A stretch of DNA of 64,000 nt from Diphasiastrum complanatum (GCA_029204225.1 CM055110.1:48274921-48338920); one strand, 5' to 3'; positions 31,301 through 44,467 are shown, numbered from the stretch's first letter. Numbers and translations: made by a program. The notes: a model not told the origin generated them from the sequence alone.

Positions 31301-33160
31301 ATAAACAAGACACAAGTACCATTTTTAGAACACAACTTGATTCAAAGAGTTTAAAATCTTTTGGAATCTTTCTATTCAATGCAAGATTCAAATCTTTATT
31401 TTATTCCTAGCCAGAATTTGCAAGTTGTTAAAATAAGTTCTCAAATATAGCATTAAATGTAATAACTATTAGAAGAAAGGGAATATGTGAAAGGTAACTT
31501 TAAGATCTTCAGTGCTAAAGACACATGATCCTTGGTATATTCCACATGAATTTTATTCTTTTGATACGTTGAAAAAATTAAATAAATTGATCTTTGATAT
31601 CATAATTAATAGCTCGATTAGGCCTAAAATCTATGATGTTGGATTTTGCATGAAAATGGCAATGACTCATCGGATAGTGACAGAGGTGGAGGCTGCAGAT
31701 ATGTCCTAGTGAGGTGTCCTAGTTCACTCCCAATTGAGGAGGAGCTTGGTGTGTGTATAAGCAAGTAAAAAAAAGTGCACCCTCAAAAACCCACTACCTG
31801 GGATACATGAGCAAGTGCCATCATTATTGGAGGATTATCAAAAAATGAGGAGCTGCAAGAGAATGTTGCAACTTTGGCATAACTTTAGTGTCAATCATCT
31901 AGTAAGTATATGTTATTCCTATGTAGTTTCTCGTGCCCTACCTTGAACAAGTTGTATATTGTTATGTAAGACAGTGTATTGTCTAGGTCATAAAGCCTAC
32001 AATGGCATGCTTTTAGTTGTAATGCAAAAACTAAGTCTCAAAATGAGTCTTTCAAAAGTCACCTCCTAAACAACATGAGGTGACAAGTCAAAAGGCAACA
32101 TGTATATTGATAAACCAATGAGGACACATACGGTAGTTTTGAAAACTTTTGTATGCCATGCCTATGCATTAGCATGTTACCAAATTGCATAAGTTGGTGG
32201 CTCATTGAATGTGCTATGTGTCAACTGACGGTCAAGGTTAGGGAGTGGTCAGGGAATAAATGTGTGACCATCAAGAGGAATGCCTCATAAATTCTATGTG
32301 CAATTGGTTGGGTGGAGACAAATAACAAACTCTCTATTGTACTCACCTCTTGCAATGAGAGAATAAATGTGTAACCATCAAGAGGACTGCCTCACGAATA
32401 ATATGCACCATCGTTTGGGAGGAGACAGACGATGAACTCTCTTTTGTGATCACTACTCTCTTGTACTTGCTCTTGAGTAATACAACATAGATAAGGGCAA
32501 ACGTCTTTCCCTTATTTTTCATGGGGACATGAATTTTCCAAACTCCACCTTTCCTCAAGTGGAGAAGTAGGGCAAACTTTATAAAGAACTACAATCGTTG
32601 GAAAAGCGTGCTTCCCATGACGTAAGGCATGTCACTTGTTTGCAAGCCAAATTTGACTCTTTTTTATGACAAATATCACTTTCTCCTACAAATTTCTGAT
32701 ACAAAGTTCATCCTCGGCAAGCACATCTGCCATAGCTGTTGTCATAGTCAAAGGGGTCATCTTGGCTAGCTGCCAGAGGGATCGGCCTCGTCGCGGCCTC
32801 ATCCCTCTTCCACACGCACTTTTATGATTAATTCACTTTTGTGATGACAATGGCATTTCCATGCTTCCTATATGGATTTTTTTCAGCTAATGCTTCTCTT
32901 CTTCTAGAGAGTGCACATTTTCCAGGTAGGAAGCATTTCCAAAAACTACGCAAAAGAGGAAAATTTCTATTACTTTCTCGTGTTCTTGAGTGTTACGAAA
33001 ACTTAGGTAAGGAAAAATGCACCCAAATTTGATAACAAAGTAGCCACATGAGTAAGTTAAAGAACATCTTCAAAGAAATTTGGACAACATGTACAAGTGC
33101 ATATGAGTTTTGGGATGAGCATGCTCGTGACATGTTTGTGTGGGTGGGTGGGTGTGGGTG

Positions 33161-33236
<76 letters not shown>

Positions 33237-35430
33237 ACTCTAGAATGACTTGAGGGAAATCCTAAATCTAGTAGCTCTTTTGCATTAGTCATTTACTCGA
33301 GTCTACTATAAAGAGAGGTCCATACATATTTTTGTGTGATCTAGCCTCCAAAATCCTAATAACAAGCGTTTATGTACTTCTTCCTATTCCGATTTCTATC
33401 AATCCTACCTTTTTCCATTAGACACAAGTAGAAAAGTCAAAAAAGGGGAGACATCTAGAAAAATCCTCCAAAGAAAGGAAGATCTTGTCATACTTGCAAG
33501 GCATCAATACCATTTCCTTTATCCCTGCAATCAAACAACAAGAGCATAAGCATACAAAGCTTTTATTTGGAATAAATTGGCATTTAGAGAATAAGTAGGT
33601 CACTTAGTTAATGATCCAAAAACAAACTATATTGCATATCCCATGACATGATCTATCTATATCATGCAACTTACTGAAATTCCCACACCCGCTTGGCCTC
33701 AACATAAATATAGTCAACTTCAAATACATAACAACAAATGTATCTTTCCAAAAAAGACTACATAACCCCACATTTGATAGCATGTAATAGTTATGGATGA
33801 AAAATCTACAAGGAAAATTACAAGCAACTTCCAGAATCAAAGAGCTAGCCATATTATAACAAAAGTTCGAAATTTCTATGCACTCCAAAAAATTATGCTA
33901 TGCAAATCACACCAAATGACATATTAGGCTTACAATCATCTTACCCAACCATGAATTTGCCTTAAAGACTCTGTATAATAGAATGTGCTTTGTATAGTAA
34001 AGCCCATGAGGAATGTCGCACAATTTCAATATAAACTAGACAATTTCCCATGTATATGCTTGTCATTAGAGGCTTTTGCTTGAAATACTTGGACATGAGC
34101 ATGAGCAACATGCCTCATGACTTTTTACAATCATGATGTTTAGTACGTTATGTGGATATGACAAAACAATGAAGTTGAATGCTTTCCAATCTACATTTGT
34201 CATTGGATAACTATTTTTGTAATAGTTTGAATAGTGTCATAAAAGATATGTAAGGACGAAAGATTATAGGTTGTATGTACCAAGATTTTTCGATTCCCTG
34301 TATATGTGCATAGAAAATTCAGAATGCTTCTATTTATAATCTGATTCGTTCATATTCCACCTCCCATGTTTCATTTCTTGTAATGGATGTTTTGTTAGCA
34401 TATTGTACCAGATACTAGTCTACTGGGTGAAAAGGGGTAGATCATAGAGCGGAACATTGAAGTTTGAATTGTAACGATAGTGAAATGGGTTGTATAAGGT
34501 AGTAACAGGTTGGAAACATACTGAAATGGGTTGTATAAGGTAGTATCAGGTCGTATTACATATTTTAAATAGAAACTTTTTTCTAGAGGTTCGAATCGAC
34601 CGATTCAAACCTGTCCAGACAATTCGAACCGATTCAAATCGGCCGAACGATTTGAATCAGCTCTCAAAACATTGGCAGATATTGCCATAACTCTTACACG
34701 GGTGGGCCTATGCGAATCAAGGCACATTTATTACGTTTGAAGGGTTATGAGTTTGTCGCTTGCATGCACTCTTGATGCTATTCACTCCTGTTGCAGCAGA
34801 TAAGGCTTGCCCTTCGAGGCCCAAAGGTTAAACACTCAACTCTTAGCTCTAGCCTCTCTCGAGTCTCAACTATTGACCTATGATTTCAATTTTCATTGCA
34901 TGTCGCACAATAATCGATTCGTTTTTTAAAATTTGGTTTTTATCTAATATCATCGATCGATGTTTCAACTTTCTAATTTTATCTAATATAATGTTACATG
35001 TATATAGTATATAGATAATTGTACTATTATAATTTATCTATATACTAAGTTGTAACTATGTAATTGTTAATATATATATATATTGGATTCTATTACCTAT
35101 AGGCTATTATGATGAATCTAATTGAAATTTGAATCTAAGAGTCTAATGATTGATCTAGTAATTTGGATTCTAAATGTCTTAGGTCAGAGGTCTATGATCT
35201 ATGTAAGTTGTAAGTAGTAAGTTGAAAGTTCTAACATCTATCTAGTAGTATCTAGTATCTACTTAAGACTTACTACTATCTAGAGACTAGTTACTAGTAT
35301 CTACTAATAAGTTAAAACTATTTAATTAGACTTTAGAAATTCGAAATTAATACTAGTTAGAACTTAGTAGTTACTGGTTATTACTAAATTCTAATTGCTC
35401 TGAGAGTCTGATGATTCAAGATTGTACTAA
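31301..35430. other. Intergenic or intron stretch with small repeats
   Basis: No gene recognised. Visible repeats: an imperfect 107-bp duplication (32,254 and 32,361, 'GAATAAATGTGTGACCATCA'), a compound (GT)n(GA)n (33,165-33,233), a 40-bp duplication 'GAAATGGGTTGTATAAGGTA' (34,480 and 34,521), and GATTCGAAC/GTTCGAATC-type inverted motifs at 34,589-34,665. Confidence 0.6.
33165..33233. repeat. Compound (GT)n(GA)n microsatellite
   Basis: GT units run directly into about 17 GA units, preceded by GTGGGTGG repeats. Confidence 0.95.
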
Positions 35431-35469
35431 TGCATATTTGAAATGCATTATGCACTGTGCAGGTTTGCA

Positions 35470-36690
35470 TTTATGTTCATAGTCTTGGAACAACTACTGA
35501 AAGTTCATGCAAGCTTGAGGCAGATGTTCGTTTCAATGAGTTGGTGCAATCGAGACCATCACGAGCCCAAGGGCAGGAGGTTCGCGCTCTCATCGTCATT
35601 TTGGGATGAGGGACAATCCATTGTTGTAAGCCTATAGCCTATCTACATTGTCCTATGCCTTACAGATCGAGAGGGTTCCACGTTGGGCCTTCTATATGAG
35701 TTTATGGACAAGTTGTGTGAGCAATTACAGCCGTGTACAACCATCAGCCTCGAGAGGTATTTTGATTTATAATACTCTTAGTTCTTGGTTCTTGGAAGTT
35801 GGAAGTTTGCTCTAGTGTCTATATTGTCCCGACACCTAACTCCTAGAACCTGAGTCCTTCCTCGGTATTTTGGAACTTTATTTTGAAGGTTAAACTTTGA
35901 CATGCCACATTTGTGAAACCTTGAATTCGAATTGATCATTGATGAATCATGAATCTTCGGTTGAGATTTGAGTTTTCAACTAAAAATTGCATGTCATTCA
36001 AATGTTACAGGCTTGAGGAGATCCATTGCCTCTAGCGAAGTAGATGGGAGTGATTTCATCGCCATGGCCCACATATTCCATCCATTGTGGAGGATTGAGC
36101 AGCAGTAATATGATAGGGAGCTCAGAGATGATTGGAATACCTATGTCTCCTGATGTACACAAGCATGATAAGCTCTTGGATGAGCTCCACATATTCAAGC
36201 AAGATGCTATGGGATTCTCCATTGGGCCCACGCGGTTAATCTCATCGGTGATCAATCATCATTGCGATTTGAAATTTGCCAATGTTAAGTTTTATTATTT
36301 GAATTGTATAGCCACTTTGATGATTCATGAATCATGATAAATTCCAATTCTTACAAGTTACTTAGTTTTGTTTTGCAATTTGTGGTCCTGACGCCTCTTT
36401 TTACTTTCAACTTTGACCAAGCCAGTTGAGTCCTGTGTCATGGTGGATAAAGTTTGGGGTTGATGATCCTAGATTGCGTCGCCTTGCCATTAGGATTCTC
36501 TTGCAAGATTGTAGTAGTTGCTTGTGAGAGAAACTGGAGTGTTCATTCTTTGATTCACATGAAAAAGAAGAATCAACTCTCATCTGCGCAGCTAGAGAGG
36601 TTGGTGTACGTACATGCCAACTTGACACTTTTGACTAGACTCCAGAACACCCCAGAGCCAATCCAAGTAAAACTTTGGACTTTGAACTAG
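35470..36690 (+). mobile_element. Decayed hAT transposase
   Basis: Pieces in order on the plus strand: 'LRQMFVSMSW', 'GRRFALSSSFWDEGQSIV' (35,515-35,632), LTDREGSTLGLLYEFMDKLC (about 35,660), then the C-terminal dimerisation region 'SCERNWSVHSLIHMKKKNQL' and LERLVYVHANLTLL (about 36,520-36,640). These match the hAT order of 'S.FW..V..I..P....LR..D', 'MGYLYE.M' and 'CERNWS.F..IH.KKRNRL...L..LVYVHYN'. The catalytic front half was not found. Stops and intron-like gaps interrupt it. Confidence 0.8.
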
Positions 36691-36843
36691 GTTACTAGTA
36701 ACTACAATCTACATTCTATTACCTAATACCTATCACTCGAGCACAGGCATTGCGTAGGAAGGCAAGAGAGGTTGCAAGCTCGTGCTCATGACTTTGACGA
36801 TGAGTCAAAGGCATCATCTGATTCGGCATCATCAAAGGAGTAC

Positions 36844-38227
36844 TGTTACGTACCCATAAGGGCACGCAACATGTTACCTGAGGTGACGGTCTCATTTATG
36901 GGATAGAGCACTGGTCTGGAGCTATAGGTCTTTTGGGTGCCACGAGTTTCGGTTGGTTTAAACTTCTTGTTGATGTGTTTGGAAGGCTTAGTTTTCATCG
37001 TTGGATCGATGTGTAACTTTGCTTTTCGCTTCGTTCGATTCCGACGTCGTTTGGATAGGTTTTGGGCCTTGTATGCATGCTAGAGGCTTGATTAATTACG
37101 GTTTTTCTGGATTTCTGCTAGCCGTAATGGTTGCAGAAATTTATTAGTCGTGTATTGAGAACCTTGATGTCGGAAATGGTTTTAAACACCGTATTTTGGC
37201 AGAAAAAAAAACTACGGGCACCTGTGCGGCGCGCTGCCCAAGGCCAGGCGCAGGTCCCGAGGCCTGTGCGATCCCCACTGCCTACAGCTTGATCAGTCGT
37301 AGGATGGGGAGAGGTAGGAAGGTAAACTTTTATTGTACCTTCTCATATATGTAAAGTACAATTTGTACCTTTCGGTGTCAACATATCTTAAACTTTGTTT
37401 GCAAAGTTCTGTAGATTGTAACTTAAGTTTTAATTTCTTTTAAACATAAAGTTTAGAAGAACTTGAGTTGCAATGTTTCTAATAAACTTTGAAAAGTTTT
37501 AAAACTTTAAGTTGCAAACTTTTGAAATCAAAACTTTAAATTATTAATATTTCATAAGCTTAGCTTTAAACCTTCTTAAGCTTAAAGCTTAAGGTTTAAG
37601 CTTTTGCAAGTCTATTAATGTTGAATCTAAGCTTGAAATTTAAAAGCGGGGAAGGATGGAAGTAGTACACAACCTGTACTTGCAGGCTGTACCTACAGCA
37701 AGTACAGGATTGTTGGGGGGGGGGGGGGGGGTTGCTCTTCATCTCCTTTGCTCTCCTCTTAGGCCTCTTCCATCCTCATTGTCATACACCACCTGCACAC
37801 ACAAAAATTTACAAAGGAGACATTCCCACCACTTTTTGGGAGGACAATTGAACTTTTTTCCTCCACCTCCTCCTCTTGAACGTACAATTGTACCTACTCC
37901 TCCTCCCAAGCCTAAGGAAAAGCCTTAGGAGCTTCTTGGGGCCATTACGCCAAGGGGGGATTAAAAGTGTTGGTGGGGACATGGCCCCCATAAGGGGTTG
38001 TCACTTGTTTTTGAGGCCATGTGCTTGCTAGGTGGCGTTCATAAGGCTTGCCACCTAGCAAGGCCAAAAGGGAAGGAAAAGGGTGTGGGTGAGGGGTAAA
38101 CGCTCCACTCTCATCATTGAGGAGCTTGCTTTGGCTTAGTCTCCTTGAGTTGAGCTCTCAAGTCCTCTAGGCCATTTTGTAACCAAACTCTTGTCAATTT
38201 TTTCCTTCGAGCCTTCCTTAGTGCGCC
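36844..38227 (+). mobile_element. Possible gypsy 5' LTR and leader
   Basis: TGTTACG at 36,844 resembles the gypsy LTR start at 23,194, and a gypsy gag-pol follows. The segment contains a GC-rich patch (37,220-37,290) and a G run of 18 (about 37,714-37,731). An hAT-like frame stays open across 36,844, so the boundary is uncertain. No primer-binding site is recognised. Confidence 0.35.
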
Positions 38228-39730
38228 ATGGACCTTGCTAAGTCCTCGGGTGAAGGACCATCTTCACCACCTCCTCCTCCTGAACTTGATTCCACACAGC
38301 TTGTGCAGGCCTTGAACTCCCCCCATAACCATATTTTGGAAATGCAATCTAGGCATGTCGCGGCCGAGCAAGAATTCTTCGACACACTCGCGGTCCGCCG
38401 TCTTGTACCCCATGTTCAATCCGGAATTCTTTTCGGGTGAAAAGAAAGACCGACATTCTTATGTTGTACTTTCTTGGCTGGATCGGTGGAATAGTCATTT
38501 TTCCATGCACAACCCGCCTGATAGTACAAAGATCGCATCTGCCCTTTTGTTTTTACACGGAAAGCGTATATATGGTGGCAGTGTGGGATGCTTTCCAAGA
38601 AGCCTTTAAAACGGCTTACCTGCCGGTCCTAGATGATTTTGAGCATCGGCGGCATTTCGCCACCGTGCATATGGGTAGAAGGCCGTTAGATGCCTACATA
38701 CAAGAGTTCTAGGAAATTTTGCACCAATTTCATATTATGAATTTAGATAGCATAGACATAATCTTAGGAAAGGAGTGGTTTTACTCCAACAATGAGTCCT
38801 TAAGAAAGGACTACGTAACTCATAGTATAACCTTTTGCATAATGGCTCATCTGTTGAACTAAAAGAGTGTGTAAATAGGCCTTTTGATCTTGTTGTTTCT
38901 GCTTTAGAAGTTGTTAAATATTTGAAAGACTCTGAAAATAAAGTTTATCTTTGCTTTCTTAAAGATGAACTCTATGTGGATGACCAAGCAGTTAAGAGTC
39001 AAAATATTGATTTATCGCATTTGCCTTCGAATGTGTCTATAAATAATCCCTTAAGTGTTAATTCACCTGAAGGTAGAATACTTAACAAACTTAGGCAAGA
39101 ATATTGCGATGTTTTTCCTGAAAAACTACTTGATGGCCTACCTCCCCAAAGGAGTGTCGACCATCAGATAAAGTTAATTCCTGGTAGCCAACCTGTATCT
39201 CTCTTTCTATACAGAGTTAGCACCAAGGAAGAGGATGAAATTGCTAAGCAGTTACAGGAACTTCTTAGGATGGGCCATATTCGGCCTAGTAAGTGCCCTT
39301 GAGGAACACCAATCCTTTTGGTTAGTGAAAAGGATGGCGACAGACATTTGTGTGGCAATTTTGAAAAGTTAAATGATTTAACCATCAAGAACAGATATCC
39401 CTTACCTAGGATGGATGATCTAATGGATCGTTTGAATGGAGCTAAGTATTTCTCCAAGATTGACCTTTGATCAGGATACCATCAGATAAGGATTAGGAAC
39501 GAGGATGGTCCTAAGATTGGATTTTGATCCAAGTACGACCATTATGAGTTTTTAGTTTTACCCTTTGGACTCACGAATGCTTGCCACTTTCCAACACATG
39601 ATGAACGATATTCTTCGTCCATATCTGGGAAAGTTCGTGGTGGTGCATTTGGCCGACATATTAATTTATAGTCGGACCCTTGAGGAGCATGAAAAGCATC
39701 TTCGTATTGTCTTGGATCTTCTAAGGCAAG
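38228..39730 (+). mobile_element. Decayed Ty3/gypsy gag-pol, RT catalytic box mutated
   Basis: A proline-rich start (MDLAKSSGEGPSSPPPPPEL) leads to the gag relic 'FEHRRHFATVHMGRRPLDAY', the protease end 'IDIILGKEWF', and the RT lead-in (EYCDVFPEKLLDGLPPQRSV, DHQIKLIPGSQPVS). RT follows: '[16 protein letters not shown]', [31 protein letters not shown], and 'VVHLADILIYS' where active copies have Y-L-D-D. Stops and frameshifts are frequent. It ends abruptly near 39,730. Confidence 0.88.
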
Positions 39731-39734
39731 TGGT

Positions 39735-39960
39735 TTGCTAACAGAAGGAAGATCTTGCACTAGATTCTGAGTTGACATTTGCTGAATACTATTGAAGTTA
39801 AGATGGCCTAATCTAAAATGCCAAAGCATATCAGTTGATTCAGAAGTAGATATATGAAGAACTTGCTATTTGTCAAATAGCAGTGACTAAGCTTGTAAAG
39901 ATAGCCACATTGTCTACCGAAAGCTAAAACTTTCCTAGACTTGTTGAAATTGTATTATTC
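39735..39960 (-). mobile_element. Copia gag-pre-integrase scrap, minus strand
   Basis: 'MLWHFRLGHLNFNSIQQMST' (39,829 downwards) is the copia pre-integrase zinc-finger motif LWH.RLGH.n...+. It butts directly onto the plus-strand gypsy RT. Confidence 0.75.
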
Positions 39961-41100
39961 TAGTGCGAATTAAGTCTATAATAAATACAAGTTAAGTTGA
40001 GTACATTCTAAAGTAGTTTTAAAGCATGTTTCCTACTTTAGGGTTCACCATTCCTTAAAAGGGTATGTACATTTGATTTTGAGATTCTAATTTGGTTTTC
40101 CATAGGCTCTTCGTGGAAGAACTCTTGCCTTTGCTAGCCATTAGTGATATGTGGGTGATGCTCTCTATCATTCTTTGTGGAGATTACTAGATTGCCTCAT
40201 GTATTGTCAACTTATGCTTCATTGGTACTAAGATCCAAAAATTTGTGATTTAGTTTATAACTATGTCATAGTTTATTGGTTAGTCTATTTTTGGAAATTC
40301 ATACTATGTTAGTGTGACATAAGTCTAGTTTAACTACAAGTCAACTTGTACGTTTGTAACTGCGATAAACTACTCACGTGACCAACATGGATGTGCAAAG
40401 TGTACTTCAAACAATGTCATGATAAATGATCATTGAATGCTTTCACTTACGTATTTGCTACAAGTACAAGGACTTACACCCTGAGATTTAATCACCCCAT
40501 TTATGAGGGCCTATCTTTCAGACATAAGAATGCTCGTTTCTTTTTAGAATGGTCTATACACCATCAGCACATAGACTATTTTGTTGCGGCAAGGTGTTTG
40601 AGAGCTCTTGGCACCATGTTTTACTTAGATAAAAGCTTACAACATTGACTTTTCTGGCATAAAAATTTGTCACCAGACCATTTGTTCGAATGATAGATAC
40701 TCATCAATTTGACTTTTCAAAAGTTCTACTAAGTTTTTATTGCAAGAATTTTAATAAAAATAGGCAAGCAATGTCTTTGAGAATGAGGATCTCATTTCAG
40801 ATATAAATAAAAAAACAAGCATAAATTCGGGTCAATCACAAAATCCAATGCACAAAACATATCCTGCAGAGTAGTAATATGAATACAGTTAAAGAACTAC
40901 AGTGTAAGACAAGTAAATAAATGATATTACGCAATTTACTTATATTACATTCTTATCTTCGGGTTTGAATACAGTGTAACCAAAATAAATGAAGACCTAT
41001 ACAAGTCAGAATAAGTTTTATGCTTTCTGAAGCTTATTGTAGAATGTTGCAAATCTAAGGCGGAGGACAATGACAATGCACAAGAATGGAGCAATTGGTT
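39961..41100. other. No gene recognised
   Basis: AT-rich. A 71-codon plus-strand ORF at 40,433-40,648 has no family match that I can name. Confidence 0.5.
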
Positions 41101-41106
41101 AATTAC

Positions 41107-41327
41107 TTGTCAGAAGAAGAGGTCGTGGAGCAGCGGAGTGTGAGAAAGGTACGACGATGACTGCCACGATCTGCAATTGTGAAAGTGCTGGTGCCGATGC
41201 TACTGCTGATGCTGCAGGGATAGTGATTGAGGAGGGGCCGCTGATGATCGGAGGACGAGGAGCTTGTTGCTGCTGCTGATGGACCTGTCATCGCACAACT
41301 GCATTTCGCCAAGATTGCCGACTCCAT
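41107..41327 (-). CDS. Candidate first exon with a plastid transit peptide (possibly SS5 exon 1)
   Basis: ATG at 41,327, just after a (CT)n leader. The 73 codons are rich in Ser/Thr/Ala, with Arg and few acidic residues, and end near 'FLTLRCSTTSSSD', a typical plastid-targeting composition. It ends at a good donor, GTAATT, in phase 2. It lies on the same strand as SS5, about 13.1 kb upstream of its first secure exon, and SS5 needs a transit peptide. The next secure SS5 exon starts in phase 0, so another exon would have to intervene. It could instead belong to an unrelated gene. Confidence 0.45.
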
Positions 41328-42316
41328 ATCTCTCTCTCTCTCTCCCTGGCCCTTGTTAGAAAATGGAGCCTAATCTAATCTATTCTATTCTACTAGGAGC
41401 TTGAGAGCCTCTTTACATGTCCATGGGAGATGATGATGAGTGACATCCTTTCTTTACACATGTAACCCATGGATCTCTCAACCCCTATACAACTTCACAA
41501 GGGTAGGTAAGGGTCACGAGAAGTACATTATTGGGCTCACAAGATAGGATATCTTCACTAATTAGAGATGAGGGTACTTATGTCGTGACCACATTTATGA
41601 TGCATCATCTTTTCAAAGGACTTGTTTTAACAAATGGGGGGCTATCACTATGACTTTCATTTCCAAGTGAATGAAGGAAATCCTGGTGCATTTATTCATA
41701 GGAAAAAGTAGTAGGTAACGAGGAGGGGAGTCAGGAGGGGGAGATACAGTTGAAGCAGGTCGTTTGAGACTGAGAGGACGAAGTAGGGAGATGTCTGAAG
41801 CCATGAGAACAACTGTACAAAGAAAACCCTGTGATGGACCACCTCACCAACTGAACCGAGATCTTTTTTATATTTTTTTTTATTTTTCTTCACACGGAAT
41901 GTCGTTAACCTCGATGGAGCCGTCGGCCGTTGTAAACCTTTTGCAATAGATTCCAGAGAACTTGCCCAAACAAAAGCGCCCACCAAAACTCTGAAAGATC
42001 AGCAATAGAAAAAGTTTTGAAAGCACCACCGCTGCTCCTTTGCCCTAAACTGATTGTAGATCAGACAAACACGGGTCTGGCAGGAAACTGTGCATAAACT
42101 GGCATGTAATTTATGACAGTAGAACATGCACTGATTTTTTGAGGAGCTTTTTCATTATCACCTACAAACCTCCGCTCTCTGCTGCAAAGCTTCGCTCACT
42201 GTGAGCTGAACTAATCGCTGGTGTAGCAAGAAACTGATCGCTTGTCTGGCATCCAACTGAACGCTTATGTAGCAGAACAGATTGACAGAATAGTTTACTG
42301 AACTCCTGCCAATTAC

Positions 42317-42466
42317 CTTCGACAAGAGACACCAAGCAACATCTGTATTCCTCAAAAATCCGTTGTGTTGTAAATCCCACATAGGAGCAGCCGCTTGAAT
42401 GAGACCAACACTAGATCGTGCTGCTCCAATTTTTCTCTGGACTTCTTTCCACTGGGGTTGAGACAT
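42317..42466 (-). CDS. Candidate exon of an unrecognised gene
   Basis: ATG at 42,466, exactly 50 codons, then donor GTAATT in phase 0. It encodes 'MSQPQWKEVQRKIGAARSSV' and continues with a Trp-containing amphipathic stretch. A palindromic TATA-like CTTATATAAG sits about 155 bp upstream (42,622-42,631). The frame is open upstream of the ATG too. I do not recognise a family and found no clear next exon, so this is weak. Confidence 0.25.
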
Positions 42467-42621
42467 GGCCACATTTAGTGTTTGCAATAGTTTGGTGGGC
42501 AGCAACCTACATGTGCGGCTTCTTAACACCAATCTGCCTACGCTGTCTGCAAACGACCCTGATCTGAAAATTTCAGCTAGTCTTTTGAGATCTCGCTCTC
42601 ACACATCTGCCACAATCTCTT

Positions 42622-42631
42622 CTTATATAAG
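42622..42631 (-). promoter_or_regulatory. TATA-like box upstream of the 42.4-kb candidate exon
   Basis: CTTATATAAG is palindromic, so strand is not decided by the box itself. The minus strand is preferred because an ATG with a following splice donor lies 155 bp downstream in that direction. Confidence 0.25.
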
Positions 42632-43101
42632 GAGTAGACAGGTCATACCATAACATCTAAAGCCTATGTTGACTGTGCGAATAAACTGATTGGATTTATC
42701 CAAACTTCCGTATCTGCTTCTATCCTCGTAGGTCATTCTTTCCCTTCCCGCACACGCTACAGCTGCATCTGCTCAAGTGAATGGGTTACAGATAACATGT
42801 AAATATATGGAGACACGTGAGGTTACCTGAGCCATTTCTCTTACCACCCATTTTTGTGCCTTGGCAAGCGAGATGACACACACACACACAACCACCTCTC
42901 TTTTAAATTTAGGGGTGGTAAGCGTTAATGGACCACACCAACTTAATTAGCCCATTTTCATTAAGTTGTCCCAAGCAACTCAACTTCCCAAGCCAAGTAC
43001 AAGAAATCATCTTGAGTTGCCTGTACGTGACAAATGAAAACACCTTGAAGGTGGTAAGGTTAGAAGAATTTGTTGGTGAGAGTGATGAAATTAGAGAGAG
43101 A

Positions 43102-44097
43102 TGTTAGAGAAATACGGAATCGACCGATGTGGGCTGCTACTGACTATCAGCAAGAACGATCTCAACAGAGGAAGAGATAGAAAATTTCGAATAGAATCAG
43201 AACTCGTGCGTTGAGGACCGCTGAAATAGTTCTGTACCCAAACGAATTTCCTGATTTGAGTACAGATCGCCGAAGAGGATAAAGAGTATGTAGAATTACT
43301 ATCAATCAGTTTGAAAGTGAAGTTCAATTCAGAATTCAATGTGGTAATGCAGAAAGATATCGTTCATTCCTCAGGCGTCAGAGACAACCGTCGTCTGATT
43401 GAATTCTAATGAGTCGAAGACGTCCGTAATTCAATCAGATTGAGTGAACGAGCTGAGACAAGTATTTAGGAAAGTGCGATCAATCACAACACACACGTAT
43501 CTACATTAGACACAGATAGTAGAAGGTGTTGCTTATATTTTACACTGAATGCTTGTCATAAGAGCATTTGCTCAATATGGAACAAGAACAACACAAATAA
43601 TAACAGTTTGAATGTAGCGTAACTTCGATGCTGAATCTTCCACTCTGTTGCACCATGTGGTGAATGTGACCTGAAAATGTATATATACACAATATCCTTG
43701 TGATTACAATAATTTCTTAACTAATCTATAATCACAAGACTAGTTTAGTCTAACCCAATATCTGGTCGTGAATGTACTTTACAGTCGGATCAGTCGATCG
43801 TCAAGGTAGTCGGATTAGCCGATCATCAAAGTAGTCAGATTTGTCAATCATCGAAGTAGTCGGATGACTCGATCGTCGAAGTAGTCATATGACTTGATCG
43901 TCGAAGTAGCCATATGAGTTGGACACTTTGGATATGTTGAAGTCATGGTCGAAGTCATCAAAGATGGCCAAGTCTTCGATGTTCTTCAAATAGTTTACTC
44001 TAGATCAATGATCAATTCAAGGATCAAAAAATGTGTAGGAAGAATCTTGATTGAAATTGAAACACCAAGGAGGAAACTGTGAGCTTAATCTCCAACA
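43102..44097 (-). mobile_element. Copia 3' LTR, minus strand
   Basis: On the minus strand it starts TGTTGGAGA at 44,097, right after a purine-rich tract (AAGGAGGCAC), and ends TCTCTAACA at 43,102. The short terminal inverted repeat matches at 8 of 9 positions. Length is 996 bp. Confidence 0.7.
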
Positions 44098-44109
44098 GTG
44101 CCTCCTTAA

Positions 44110-44320
44110 GGTTACAATTGGTGCCTTGAGTGTATTCGTCAGGTTTAGCGTGTTGAAGAACTTTTGATGCTTGATCTTGGGAAGAGCCTTGGTGAATTTG
44201 TATGCGACCATTTCAGATGTGGAGCAGTATTCGAGGATCACTTGTCCTGAGAAAACCTTTTCTCAAATGAAGTGGTATTGGATTTTGATGTGCTTTGAGT
44301 TGAGAAAAGACTAGGTAGTC
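44110..44320 (-). mobile_element. Copia RNase H C-terminus
   Basis: The minus strand reads 'SKHIKIQYHFI', stop, then EKVFSGQVILEYCSTSEMVA and 'KFTKALPKIKHQKF'. This is the standard end of copia pol (KHI.I.YHF+RE.V..G...L.Y..T..M.AD..TK.L). It leads directly into the LTR at 44,097. The rest of the element is absent. Confidence 0.88.
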
Positions 44321-44467
44321 ACATGAAAGTTAGTTGGATGTGACCTGGTAGTGGAAAGTTCACCGATATTCGGTTGTAGAAAGTGATAGCCAAAAAACTC
44401 GATGGCGGGTAAGAAGAGAAAAGATAGAAAATAAGAGGAGCGTTCCTGTTCGAAGCAAATTCTAAGT

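Noticed and set aside
33165-33233. Coding potential of repeats such as Ser-Leu and His-Thr strings on the minus strand.
   Set aside because: They are translations of the (GT)n(GA)n microsatellite.
40433-40648. 71-codon plus-strand ORF as a gene.
   Set aside because: No recognisable domain, no splice or promoter context, surrounded by TE relics.
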